Origin: Candidatus Helarchaeota archaeon
Lineage (GTDB): Archaea; Asgardarchaeota; Lokiarchaeia; Helarchaeales; HEL-GB-A
NCBI GenBank assembly: GCA_013375455.1
Contig: JABXJT010000021.1
Span: forward strand, 8,930 to 72,929
Length of the DNA stretch: 64,000 bases
Direction: 5' to 3'
Shown in pieces: positions 19,026 to 27,534 of this stretch. Below the pieces are notes generated by a model, which had not been told where the DNA came from, made no database searches, and saw nothing but the letters and a program-made list of their open reading frames with translations. The translations under genes were made by a program, and so were the position numbers. How positions within the stretch are numbered: position 1 is the first letter of the stretch; every line of letters starts with the position of its first letter.

Positions 19026-19742
19026 TTATGCTTTATACCGACTGAGAAAATAAGTAACAAAAGGAGTTTTTGGATTTTTCAAAAGAATTTCTGGTGGATC
19101 ACATTGTTCAAATCGCCCTTCATGCATGATAGTCACTCTCTGTCCCAACTCAAGGGCTTCTTGCATATTATGGGTTACGTAGACAGTAGTTATTCTTAAA
19201 TTTGTTTGAATATCTTTAATTTCTTTCAGAATTTCTTCTCGTGTTCTCCAATCGATTGCGGACATGGGTTCGTCGAGTAGCAGGAGGGTAGGGTTAAACG
19301 CTAAGGCTCTTGCTAATGCAGCTCGCTGTTTTTGCCCCCAACTTAACTGATTAGGTTTCCGTTCTTCTAAACCATCGAGTTTGAGTATTGAAATTAGATC
19401 TTTTACACGTGAATCTGCTTTTTGCATCAATTTTCGGATTTTCAACCCGTAAATTATGTTTTTATAAACTGAGAGATGCGGAAACAAGCCAAAATCCTGT
19501 GGAACAAAACCGATATTCCTTTTTTCAATCGGAATGTCAATAAGTGATTGATTTTCAAAGTAGATATTCCCGTTATCAGGTTCTAGTATTCCGAGGATGA
19601 CGTTTAACAATGTAGTTTTTCCGCAGCCACTGGGACCAACTAAGACCATGAATTCTCCTTGATGAATTTCCCAATTTATAGCGTTTAAGACTTTTAATGT
19701 CCCGAATGTCTTGCTTATGTTTTCTAGACGAAGGATAATCAA
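19026..19742 (-). CDS. ABC transporter ATP-binding protein, molybdate/tungstate type
   Basis: This 238-residue ATPase powers uptake through the permease encoded directly upstream (no gap). Walker A is GPSGCGKTT (36-44), the Q-loop is in FVPQDFGLFPHL, Walker B is LLLLDEPMSAID near 152, and the switch His is in VYVTHNMQEA. The signature motif reads LSWGQ, with Trp in place of the usual Gly. The short form without a C-terminal MOP/TOBE domain and the FGLFPHL loop fit the ModC/WtpC/CysA branch. The MoaE gene upstream favours an oxyanion of Mo or W over sulfate, but that is inference. Confidence 0.85.
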   Translation of the reverse strand: MIILRLENISKTFGTLKVLNAINWEIHQGEFMVLVGPSGCGKTTLLNVILGILEPDNGNIYFENQSLIDIPIEKRNIGFVPQDFGLFPHLSVYKNIIYGLKIRKLMQKADSRVKDLISILKLDGLEERKPNQLSWGQKQRAALARALAFNPTLLLLDEPMSAIDWRTREEILKEIKDIQTNLRITTVYVTHNMQEALELGQRVTIMHEGRFEQCDPPEILLKNPKTPFVTYFLSRYKA

Positions 19743-20507
19743 TTAATAATCCGCCTTTCTTTCTATTAATACTCTAAAAATTATTAAAATGGTAATAGAG
19801 AATAGAGCTAAAATCATGGCAACCGTGAGCGCGATTGGAAGCGAGGTTTGGGCTTCAAAAACGATTATTGATGGAATTGTTTCGGTCCACCCAGGGATAA
19901 TTGCACCAGCAAATACAATGGTACCCGCAATTTCACCCATTGCTCTTGCCCAAGTTAGACCACTACCTATAGCGATTGTTTTAATTGATAAGGGCAGACT
20001 TATAGTCCGAAATGCTTGAAAATCAGACGCCCCTAAAGATTTTGCAACCACTTCCAGATTCGTTTTCCGTATCTCGCGGAATTTACTGGTCAATAAACTA
20101 ATGAGAAAGGGTGATGAGATGAAGGTCTTAACCATAATGATAGCCCAGAATGAATTTACCAAGCTAGTTTGGCCGAAAACTAATAAGTAACTCATACCGA
20201 CTACACCTGGCGGATAGGATATTGGAATTGTTACAATTAAGGTCTCTAAAACGGTTTTTCCACGGAAGTCTCTGTAAGCGAGCAACCAGGCAGTAGGAAT
20301 GCCAAATATGAGTGCAATTAAGGCTACAATTGTGGATGTGGCAACGCTGATCCATAAAGCAAGAAGAACTCTGTTACTTGATAGTTGTTCGAGAATATCT
20401 GAACCCCAACCAATTGCACCAAACAGACTGAAAAGTGAGATTAAGATATAGATAACAAATATCCCGGCAAGAATCAATAATAGTAATTCAAATTTTTTAA
20501 GTTTCAA
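19743..20507 (-). CDS. ABC transporter permease, molybdate/tungstate type (ModB/WtpB-like)
   Basis: The 254-residue protein has about six transmembrane helices and the cytoplasmic EAA loop VVAKSLGASDFQAFRTISLP near residues 155-175 that docks on the ATPase. An early PTAWLLAYRDFRG and the SYPPGVVGMSYLL segment are characteristic of ModB/WtpB permeases. The stop codon directly abuts the ATPase start, so the two are co-translated. The solute-binding protein that normally completes the operon is absent on both sides within this window. Confidence 0.85.
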   Translation of the reverse strand: MKLKKFELLLLILAGIFVIYILISLFSLFGAIGWGSDILEQLSSNRVLLALWISVATSTIVALIALIFGIPTAWLLAYRDFRGKTVLETLIVTIPISYPPGVVGMSYLLVFGQTSLVNSFWAIIMVKTFISSPFLISLLTSKFREIRKTNLEVVAKSLGASDFQAFRTISLPLSIKTIAIGSGLTWARAMGEIAGTIVFAGAIIPGWTETIPSIIVFEAQTSLPIALTVAMILALFSITILIIFRVLIERKADY

Positions 20508-20528
20508 CTTTTTTCAGCCTATATTTAC

Positions 20529-21347
20529 TTATAAGTATTCAGAGAGTTTTGGGAGGGCATCACCTAAGATGGCACGGGCTTCGCGAATGATGGCATTAAA
20601 ATAGAGCCATGTAAAGAATAATATTCGTCTGGTTTGAAAATTCAACACGTTTTTAGTGTAATACGCTTCAATTTTCGTTCCATCTAGTGATTGAATTGCA
20701 TAAATGCTAACGGTTTTGAGTAAATCGAATTTCATACCCCATTGTATATCGATTTCTTGCCATTTCCCTTTGAGAAATGGTATTTTAAATTGACCACTTA
20801 TTTGTTCAGCAGTTTTTTGGTCAATTTTAAGAAGGGGGAGTTCACGCTGACCAATGATGTCGTTTCGTACTTTAAATTTGTTTTTGGGATCTTTCTTGTC
20901 AAGTAGATCGGTGAGACTGATTATTCCGCTTTGGGATTGAGATGAAAGAGCCTTATCAATTCCGTATTTTGCGAAAATCCCTAAAAATTCCAAATAATAT
21001 TCAGCCCAAACGTATGCATCTTCGGTTGGAACTTTCAAAGAGGATTTATGGAAAAAGAGTTTAAGGGCAGAACCGAATTCCTCGTCATAATTATAGACAT
21101 ATAAAATTATGAATCCGAGAAGGGGAATAATTCGGAGAACCCAACTAGTATCATCGAATATTTGCCAAGGTAAGCTTTCTCCATTTAGGATTTCAGCAAT
21201 TTCTTGAACTTGGTCAGCGGTGAGCTTTTCTAGATGGGGTAGAATCTGGTTTGTAGTTATATCAATATTCTTTATCCAGATCCAACCTCCTTGAAACTGC
21301 TTCAATGTGATGTAATTTGAGGATATGAATTCCGTTTCCGCATCCAT
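20529..21347 (-). CDS. Unknown protein, possibly DUF3786-like, in Mo/W cluster
   Basis: I do not firmly recognise this 272-residue protein. It opens with a globular, Trp-rich segment, then a mildly hydrophobic stretch (IIPLLGFIILYVYNYDEEFG, about residues 75-95) too weak to be a sure membrane helix, and ends ILGDALPKLSEYL. A pattern of Leu-rich core followed by LFFHKSSLKVPTEDAY loosely recalls DUF3786 proteins of anaerobes. It lies between moaE (17 bases away) and the permease gene (21 bases away), so a part in molybdate/tungstate capture or cofactor use is plausible. No cysteine or histidine cluster for metal binding is evident. Confidence 0.5.
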   Translation of the reverse strand: MDAETEFISSNYITLKQFQGGWIWIKNIDITTNQILPHLEKLTADQVQEIAEILNGESLPWQIFDDTSWVLRIIPLLGFIILYVYNYDEEFGSALKLFFHKSSLKVPTEDAYVWAEYYLEFLGIFAKYGIDKALSSQSQSGIISLTDLLDKKDPKNKFKVRNDIIGQRELPLLKIDQKTAEQISGQFKIPFLKGKWQEIDIQWGMKFDLLKTVSIYAIQSLDGTKIEAYYTKNVLNFQTRRILFFTWLYFNAIIREARAILGDALPKLSEYL

Positions 21348-21364
21348 CGTTAAATCTACTCATT

Positions 21365-21808
21365 TTATTGTGGAGGTTGCTCGACCCAGTACGCTTCACC
21401 TGAGCTGAGGAACTCTTTTTTCCAAAGAGGGGCTTCCTTTTTATAACGATTAACAGCTTTAATGAGCGTATCAAAGGATTCTTCCCGATGGGCACCTGCA
21501 ATCACGACATGCACCATATCCTCGCCCACTGAGAATTCACCCATTAAATGGATGATAATGACTTCAACAATCCCTTCGGTTTTTCGCAAGTCCTCACTAA
21601 TCTGACGTAATACTTTATCACCATGTTCCTTAAAAGCTTCAATTTTGATTTGGGTAACTTCTTTTCCGGTGTTGGTTTCACCCCTGACAATCCCAGTAAA
21701 ACTAACGATATCTCCAGCTTTGGCGATATCAGGGTGTTTACGGACTTCTGCAAATACCTGTTCAATTGAAATGGTTCCTTTTTCAAAAATACCTGATTGA
21801 ATTTTCAT
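21365..21808 (-). CDS. moaE: Molybdopterin synthase catalytic subunit
   Basis: MoaE converts precursor Z (cPMP) to molybdopterin with sulfur carried on MoaD. The 147-residue product shows the family core: GDIVSFTGIVRG (about 32-43), IAGAHREESFDTLIKAVNRY around 104-120, and the active-site lysines in KKEAPLWKKE. It shares four bases with the MBL-fold gene upstream and precedes the unknown protein and transporter genes. Molybdopterin serves Mo and W enzymes alike; in an anaerobic archaeon tungsten enzymes are likely users. MoaD is not in the window. Confidence 0.93.
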   Translation of the reverse strand: MKIQSGIFEKGTISIEQVFAEVRKHPDIAKAGDIVSFTGIVRGETNTGKEVTQIKIEAFKEHGDKVLRQISEDLRKTEGIVEVIIIHLMGEFSVGEDMVHVVIAGAHREESFDTLIKAVNRYKKEAPLWKKEFLSSGEAYWVEQPPQ

Positions 21809-22683
21809 TTTTCCACCAATTCTAGTGAATTAATAAAACCCCGAGCAATTCCACTCAGGATTCCAATCACCCAACGCTCAGGACGGCTCTCAATTATTTC
21901 ACCGGGACTACGTCCGAACTTTTTCAATAAAACGCGTGCAATATAACCTGTGTCTGGATTTTCACGCACTGCTTCAATAACGACGCTCCTCCAAGCATGA
22001 TAATCGTTAATGGCTTTCTCAATACACCTAATTCCATCTTGGTCGGAAGCAAATCCATATGAGGCAATAGCCAGTCCCGTAGGATTCATCTTTTGGAATC
22101 TCATTAGTGTTTGTATGTATTCCTCATGCTGAAAATCAGGAGCGTAGGCAGTTGGCCGGGAAAAATTCGCTCCGAGATGATGAGCTCCACAGGCATCTCC
22201 CACGAAGAGAATCTGATGACTTTGATCCAAAAAGGAGATGTGATCGGAAACATGGCCAGGCGTTTCCAAGACTTCTAAAATGAAATCCGCATCCAATTTA
22301 ATTAAATCTCCTTCCCTGAGCAACTTTACGGGATTGGAAAAACCAAATTTTTCAGCCTTTTTCTGGTAAGTCTCCACCAACTCAGTAGCCAAATGGGGAA
22401 AACAAATTTCGGCTTTGGAAAACATCTTTGCGAATTGACGAACTGCACCACAATGATCAATGTGTGAATGAGTCATCAGAATGTAATCTAGGGTATCGAT
22501 CTTGAGATTTTCTAATTCCTTTAATATTATTTTCATCGTTTTTCGGACGCCAGTATCAATTAATGCAGTCTGATCCGAACTTTGGATAATATATACTGCA
22601 TGTTGCTTTGCAATACCCCAAATAAATGTATCTACGAGATAAATTCCGTCTGCCACGGTACCGGTATCTCGAAATATTGCCAT
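21805..22683 (-). CDS. Metallo-beta-lactamase fold hydrolase (glyoxalase II-like)
   Basis: The two-metal site is complete: THSHIDHCG (H72, H74, D76, H77), a histidine in ETPGHVSDH near 163, an aspartate in FVGDACGAHHLG near 180, and a late helical domain with FGRSPGEI. At 292 residues it resembles MBL-fold proteins that cleave thioesters or related small substrates. It begins the minus-strand cluster that continues with moaE and the transporter. The substrate is not evident. Upstream lies a 132-base AT-rich divergent spacer shared with the next small membrane protein. Confidence 0.82.
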   Translation of the reverse strand: MAIFRDTGTVADGIYLVDTFIWGIAKQHAVYIIQSSDQTALIDTGVRKTMKIILKELENLKIDTLDYILMTHSHIDHCGAVRQFAKMFSKAEICFPHLATELVETYQKKAEKFGFSNPVKLLREGDLIKLDADFILEVLETPGHVSDHISFLDQSHQILFVGDACGAHHLGANFSRPTAYAPDFQHEEYIQTLMRFQKMNPTGLAIASYGFASDQDGIRCIEKAINDYHAWRSVVIEAVRENPDTGYIARVLLKKFGRSPGEIIESRPERWVIGILSGIARGFINSLELVEK

Positions 22684-22815
22684 CTGCTTTACTTAATCTC
22701 CTATGATTTTTGTAACTAATAATTGTAATACAATTAAGATATGTTTGGTATCAAAATTTTTAAAAAAATCCGATGAATTGAATTTAAATATTTTAATTGA
22801 ATTTGTGTAATTGCT

Positions 22816-23082
22816 ATGGAAAAAGAAACGTTAATGAAAATTGGGTATGAAATCGTCATTATCTTGAATGCCCTTTCTGTTATCCTCTGGATTTTTCTTG
22901 CAATTTTCCCAGGAAGCGTTTATCTAGGAGAAAGTGACATTACCGGCGGATTACAAGCCATTTTTGTTGATCCCTGGTTTTTATGTTTTGTAATTACTTT
23001 AGGAGCGGGAATTTTTCTTCACTTAATGCTGAAGAGTAATGAAAAAGAACAAGCAAAGTTACAGAATGCAACCAAAAATTGA
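22816..23082 (+). CDS. Small two-helix membrane protein (88 aa)
   Basis: Two clear transmembrane helices (about residues 12-34 and 49-70) flank a short loop with YLGESDITGG; the C-terminal tail is charged (KSNEKEQAKLQN). The ATG is preceded by an AT-rich TATA-like stretch only about 25 bases upstream, so the message may be leaderless. No family is recognised. It lies 83 bases before mrp on the same strand. Confidence 0.55.
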   Translation: MEKETLMKIGYEIVIILNALSVILWIFLAIFPGSVYLGESDITGGLQAIFVDPWFLCFVITLGAGIFLHLMLKSNEKEQAKLQNATKN

Positions 23083-23165
23083 ATTAATTGCCACAATATT
23101 TTATTGAAATAGTTATTTTGTAATTCTTGGATTGGTATTTTATTGAAAAAGAGGTGCAATGAAGA

Positions 23166-24050
23166 ATGGCGGAAAAAGATTTATCGCAAAAAGCTGCGCA
23201 GCAACGAGAAGCAATGGAAAAACAATTTAAAGCTCAAATGGAAGCGGAGCATAAAGTAATAAGTGAAAAAATGAAAGGTATTAAGTATGTTATAGTAATT
23301 ATGAGTGGTAAGGGCGGCGTTGGTAAAACAACAGTTGCTATAAACCTTGCTACTGCATTGGCAATGTATGGTCTTCGAGTAGGGGTAATGGATGCTGATA
23401 TTCATGGACCTAATACCCCAAAGATGCTTGGAATTAAAAATTACATACCAAATGTTACGGAAAGTGGAATTCAACCGGCACTTGGCCCATTAAACATGAA
23501 AGTCATGTCAATGGGGTTTCTCCTTCCGGATCCTGATACCCCAGTACTTTGGCGGGGACCCTTGAAAATGGGGGCCATTAAGCAATTCATCACGGATGTA
23601 AACTGGGGTGAATTAGAGTATTTAATCGTGGATTTACCCCCTGGAACTGGGGATGAACCATTAAGCATTCTACAACTGATCCCTAACTTAACTGGTGTGG
23701 TTATTGTTACAACGCCACAGGATGTTGCACTATTAGACGTTCGAAAGAGCATTACGATGGTTAAGCAGATGCGGGTCCGTCTGTTAGGAATTGTTGAAAA
23801 TATGAGTGGATTTGTTTGTCCAAAATGCGGAGAAAAGGTCAATATTTTTGGTGAAGGCGGCGGACAAAAAGCTAGCAGAGAGATGGGTATTCCATTTTTA
23901 GGAAGCATACCGATTGATGCAAATATCACTCAAGATGGAGATAAGGGGCTCCCATTTGTCGTTCAAAGCGCTAAATCTGAAGCAGCAAAGGCCTTCACTC
24001 AAGTTACCGATAATATCCGGAAGCAAATCGAGCCCGGTTATAAGGGTTAA
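23166..24050 (+). CDS. Mrp/NBP35-family iron-sulfur cluster carrier ATPase
   Basis: Mrp/ApbC proteins bind and hand over [4Fe-4S] clusters to apoproteins. The deviant Walker A MSGKGGVGKTT is at residues 46-56, the switch region DADIHGPNTPKMLG follows, and the cluster-binding CPKC is near 218 in FVCPKCGEKVNIFGEGGG. The 295-residue length and an N-terminal charged helix without an extra ferredoxin motif mark the short archaeal form. Many Fe-S proteins in this window (HdrABC) would be natural clients. Ribosome-binding purines (AAGAGGTG) precede the ATG. Confidence 0.92.
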   Translation: MAEKDLSQKAAQQREAMEKQFKAQMEAEHKVISEKMKGIKYVIVIMSGKGGVGKTTVAINLATALAMYGLRVGVMDADIHGPNTPKMLGIKNYIPNVTESGIQPALGPLNMKVMSMGFLLPDPDTPVLWRGPLKMGAIKQFITDVNWGELEYLIVDLPPGTGDEPLSILQLIPNLTGVVIVTTPQDVALLDVRKSITMVKQMRVRLLGIVENMSGFVCPKCGEKVNIFGEGGGQKASREMGIPFLGSIPIDANITQDGDKGLPFVVQSAKSEAAKAFTQVTDNIRKQIEPGYKG

Positions 24051-24069
24051 GTTGTTAAGTCTGTAAGAT

Positions 24070-24087
24070 GAAGTGTGACTGCACTTC
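24070..24087 (+). terminator. Hairpin downstream of mrp
   Basis: GAAGTG and CACTTC form a perfect six-base stem around a six-base loop, 20 bases after the mrp stop, with a T-rich run (CATTTCTTTTT) directly after. Archaeal termination depends mainly on T tracts, so the hairpin may instead protect the mRNA end. Confidence 0.4.
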
Positions 24088-24233
24088 CATTTCTTTTTAT
24101 TAGCAGGGAAAACGTATTCCAAGATAAATAGAGAACTGTTCCCCTAGCTCATAAATTTGAATCTAGAAAAAATATAAATGATATTATTCTTACTTTAAAG
24201 AAACCGCAACCTAACAAGTGGAATAGAAAAATT

Positions 24234-25517
24234 ATGGATAATGAAGAACCCGAAGAAGATTCGTTCGAACTGTATAAACTCAGGAGAATGTTACAGGCAC
24301 TGGAAAAGAAGAAAGGATACCATACCGAATTAGTATCACTCTATATTCCGCCTGATAAAAGAATTTCCGATGTGACGAACTATTTAAAGCAAGAGTATGG
24401 TCAAGCAAGTAATATTAAAAGCAAGACTACACGGAAAAATGTAATGGATTGTATTGTCACGATTCAAAAGCGTTTATATATGATAAAACAGCCACCTGAG
24501 AATGGTATGGTCATTTTTTGCGGTGCCATCCCACAGATGGGACCGGGTACGGAAAAAATTGAATTATATCCAATTGTACCACCACCTAGTCGGAAAATTA
24601 ACATTTATAAATACCATTGTGCCTCAGAATTCTTCTTAGAACCCCTTAGAGACCTGTTAATTGAGAAAGCAACATTTGGAATTGTTGCCATGGATCGTTC
24701 AGGAGCCACCATTGCGACTATTAAAGGAAACGAATTAAGCATTATTGAGAAAATGACATCGGGGATCCAAGGAAAGCATCGGGCAGGTGGTCAATCACAG
24801 CGCAGATTTGAGCGTTTGATTGAGCAACAGGCTCACGAATTTTTTCAACGCTTGGGCGAGCATATGAATAATGTTTTTTTACCATTCATTGAAGCAAAAA
24901 ATCTGGAGGGGATAATAATTGGTGGTGCAGGTCCGACTAAGGATTATTTTGCGAAATCAGAGTTCTTTGATTACCGTATTCGAGACAAATTATTGCTGGT
25001 AGTTGACACTGGCTATTCAAATATTACAGGAGTCCGTGAAATTATTGAGAAATCAGCAAACCATCTGCAGAAGCTGCGATACTTGAAAGAAAAGGAATTG
25101 GTCCAAAAATTTTTAGGGCACCTCGCACGAGACACGGGGATGGTGACTTATGGAGAGAAACAAGTTCGAAGCGCGCTTGAACAGGCTGCAGTAGACACGT
25201 TACTCCTATCTGAAAATGTTAGCACGTTAAGAGCAACTATTCAATGCCCAAATTGTGATTATTCAGCTGAAAAAACGCTCCCGCAACAAGAATTAGATTC
25301 ACTAGAACGGGAAATAGCCAATAAATCCTGTCCAAAATGTGAGAGCTCCTTATTATCGATTGAATCAGTTTCAGATATAATCGAGGAACTCGGAGAACTT
25401 GCGAAATCGATAAATGCCAAAGTTGAAATAATATCTCCAGATACAGAAGAGGGATCACAATTATGGAATGGCTTTGGGGGAATTGCGGCAATTCTCCGCT
25501 ATAAAATCGAAGAATAA
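24234..25517 (+). CDS. prf1: Peptide chain release factor aRF1
   Basis: aRF1 reads all three stop codons and triggers release of the finished protein. The stop-decoding NIKS motif is at residues 60-63 in ASNIKSKTTRKNV, and the hydrolysis GGQ is in KHRAGGQSQRRFERL near 184-186. The C-terminal domain keeps the CPNCDYSAEK and SCPKCESSLL pairs that form the zinc-ribbon-like mini-domain. Length 427 is typical for archaea. A purine-rich segment and a TATA-like AAATATAAATG lie upstream. Confidence 0.96.
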   Translation: MDNEEPEEDSFELYKLRRMLQALEKKKGYHTELVSLYIPPDKRISDVTNYLKQEYGQASNIKSKTTRKNVMDCIVTIQKRLYMIKQPPENGMVIFCGAIPQMGPGTEKIELYPIVPPPSRKINIYKYHCASEFFLEPLRDLLIEKATFGIVAMDRSGATIATIKGNELSIIEKMTSGIQGKHRAGGQSQRRFERLIEQQAHEFFQRLGEHMNNVFLPFIEAKNLEGIIIGGAGPTKDYFAKSEFFDYRIRDKLLLVVDTGYSNITGVREIIEKSANHLQKLRYLKEKELVQKFLGHLARDTGMVTYGEKQVRSALEQAAVDTLLLSENVSTLRATIQCPNCDYSAEKTLPQQELDSLEREIANKSCPKCESSLLSIESVSDIIEELGELAKSINAKVEIISPDTEEGSQLWNGFGGIAAILRYKIEE

Positions 25518-25519
25518 AA

Positions 25520-26035
25520 TTATAACTTTTTTCCGCATCTCACACAAAATTTGGAATCAGTTTTCATTATTGCCCCACAATAAGTACAAAATTCTTCAAA
25601 CTTTTGAGTTCTAGTTCCACAATACTCACAATAAATGGAGTGAGGTTCAATTTCTTTTCCACATTTTGGACAAATATTTTCTCTTTCTTGTTCAGATGGA
25701 GCGCTCATTTGACCTTCTAGGAGATGATCAGGAACCTCCTTAGGTTTCATCGTTCTAATTTCTCGGGCGATTTGACTACCTCTTGGCGTGAGTCGCAGTT
25801 TATTACGGTCAATAATTTCAACAAGATTTGCTTTTTCTAACTGGTAAATGACAGTTCTAACATCATCTGCGGTAATAAGACCTCGTTCAGCGATTTTCCA
25901 AAATGCCAAATTTTTAACGACTGTTTTACCTTCGTGCCATGCAAAAGTGGTCGTTTCATTAGGACCTTTCTTTTCTTGCACGTTCAAACTCCTCTTTAAA
26001 ATGCTAACCTTGATTACTTTAAATTTATCAGTCAT
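25520..26035 (-). CDS. Winged-helix protein with C-terminal zinc ribbons
   Basis: Residues from about 10 to 95 look like a winged helix (GLITADDVRTVIYQLEKANL followed by RLTPRGSQIARE). The tail from 118 holds three CxxC pairs that form double-zinc-ribbon modules: CPKCGKEIEPHSIYCEYCG, then FCTYCGAIMKTDSKFCVRCG (cited as two blocks). A role as a transcription regulator or RNA-binding adapter is possible. Its stop lies three bases from the prf1 stop, so the two genes are convergent with almost no spacer. No target operator is seen. Confidence 0.6.
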   Translation of the reverse strand: MTDKFKVIKVSILKRSLNVQEKKGPNETTTFAWHEGKTVVKNLAFWKIAERGLITADDVRTVIYQLEKANLVEIIDRNKLRLTPRGSQIAREIRTMKPKEVPDHLLEGQMSAPSEQERENICPKCGKEIEPHSIYCEYCGTRTQKFEEFCTYCGAIMKTDSKFCVRCGKKL

Positions 26036-26125
26036 TGCTCCGCATGCCTCTCATTCTAAACAATAAAAATATTAATTCTAATGTTTGAGAAATATCTATA
26101 CTATAAAAAATATTGAGGTTTTTTG

Positions 26126-27475
26126 ATGACTGAAGAGTATGATTGTATTATAGTTGGTGCAGGGATAGGCGGTTTATTGACTGGTGCGGCACTATCACGA
26201 GGATTAGGGCTGAAGACGTTAATCCTCGAGAAGACAGGAGTGTTGGGTGGAAGATCTGGGGTAATAGAAAAAGAGGGTTTTTTAGTAGATAATGGTTTAC
26301 ACGTGATAAGGTACTGTAAAAAGAGTCCAACAGTAACAATCTTTAAGAAGCTTTTAGGAAAAAAGGAAAAAGTTGAATTAATTAATTTGGGCGATGCTAA
26401 GTTTTTCTCTGGTGGAGAGTGGTATGATTATCCGCTTTCAGCGGCAACAATCGAAACTACAACATTCTTCAATGAGGAAGAGAGGGAACAATTCAAGAGA
26501 ATCTTAGGAGAAGAAATCATTGGTGCCAAGGTGGATGAATTATTTGACAAGAGTGTCAAAGATTGGATAGATGAGATGGAAAAGAAATATGAAATTAAAC
26601 CTGGGCCAGCCAGAATATTCTTAGAGGCATTATCAAAGTTAATACTAGTATCGTATGGAAATTTAGATAAATTATCGATGGGAGAACTAATAGCGGGAAT
26701 CCAGTTGGGTTTAAAAGCAGTGAAGACGTCTTGTTACCCAGCAGGTGGTTGGAGGCCTTTAATCGAAAATTTAGCCAAGAAAATAGAATCGAATGGCGAA
26801 ATCAGGAAGAATACAAAAGTAGATAAAGTTATTGTAGAAGATAAAAAAGTGGTCGGAGCGCAAATTGGTGATAAAACGATCAAATCCAAAATAGTGGTTG
26901 TAGACATACCCGCACAGGAGATATTTAATGTTCTAGATGAAGAGCTTTTTTCAAAAGATTTCGTTGAGAAATGTAAAAGCCTCATTCCAACCGCAGGGAT
27001 TTCTATTGATTATGGATTGAAGGAGAAAATATCAGAATTAAACGGAATGATCTTATCCTCAGACCCCTTCACAATGTCTAATTTCACTTCAAACATTGAT
27101 CCCACAATCGCACCAGAGGGAAAACAGTTATATACGATTTTTCAACCGACGCCGGTAGATGTGGTTAGCGATAAAGAGAAATCGGATGAAGTAGTTGAGA
27201 ATATAGAGAAATTATTGGAAGAAATGTTTCCAGGGTTTTCTGAAAAAGTGCAATGGAGAAGAGCAGTCAAGCGGCGCATGGTCGATGGCGCAGTTCCTTT
27301 CATAACGCAACACAGAAATAAACGGCCTAGCGTGAAAAGTGATGAAATTGAGGGATTGTATTTTACGGGTGATACTTATAATGGTCCTGGTACTGGTGGC
27401 GAAATTGCGCACGCATCTGCAGAGTTATGCATTAAGACAATAATGAAAGATTTAAACTTAGCAATTATAAAATAG
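26126..27475 (+). CDS. FAD-dependent oxidoreductase, phytoene desaturase-like
   Basis: The N-terminal dinucleotide fold CIIVGAGIGGLLTG (about residues 7-20) is followed by LEKTGVLGGRSG, and the C-terminus has the family FAD block GLYFTGDTYNGPGTGGEIAHAS. This is the layout of carotenoid desaturases and related isoprenoid flavoenzymes. In archaea such proteins may act on isoprenoid chains of lipids or quinones; no partner gene here narrows it. The ATG at 26126 is chosen; a TTG at 26123 is also in frame. TTGAGG just upstream could serve as ribosome-binding site. Confidence 0.8.
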   Translation: MTEEYDCIIVGAGIGGLLTGAALSRGLGLKTLILEKTGVLGGRSGVIEKEGFLVDNGLHVIRYCKKSPTVTIFKKLLGKKEKVELINLGDAKFFSGGEWYDYPLSAATIETTTFFNEEEREQFKRILGEEIIGAKVDELFDKSVKDWIDEMEKKYEIKPGPARIFLEALSKLILVSYGNLDKLSMGELIAGIQLGLKAVKTSCYPAGGWRPLIENLAKKIESNGEIRKNTKVDKVIVEDKKVVGAQIGDKTIKSKIVVVDIPAQEIFNVLDEELFSKDFVEKCKSLIPTAGISIDYGLKEKISELNGMILSSDPFTMSNFTSNIDPTIAPEGKQLYTIFQPTPVDVVSDKEKSDEVVENIEKLLEEMFPGFSEKVQWRRAVKRRMVDGAVPFITQHRNKRPSVKSDEIEGLYFTGDTYNGPGTGGEIAHASAELCIKTIMKDLNLAIIK

Positions 27476-27534
27476 ATGAAATTCATTACTCCTCTTTTTT
27501 CGTTGGTCTTGATTACAAATTCGAAGTGATTTAA

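Noticed and set aside
23471..23929. 152-codon open frame opposite to mrp
   Set aside because: It lies fully inside a strongly conserved gene on the other strand, and the product has no domain. It is a shadow of codon bias.
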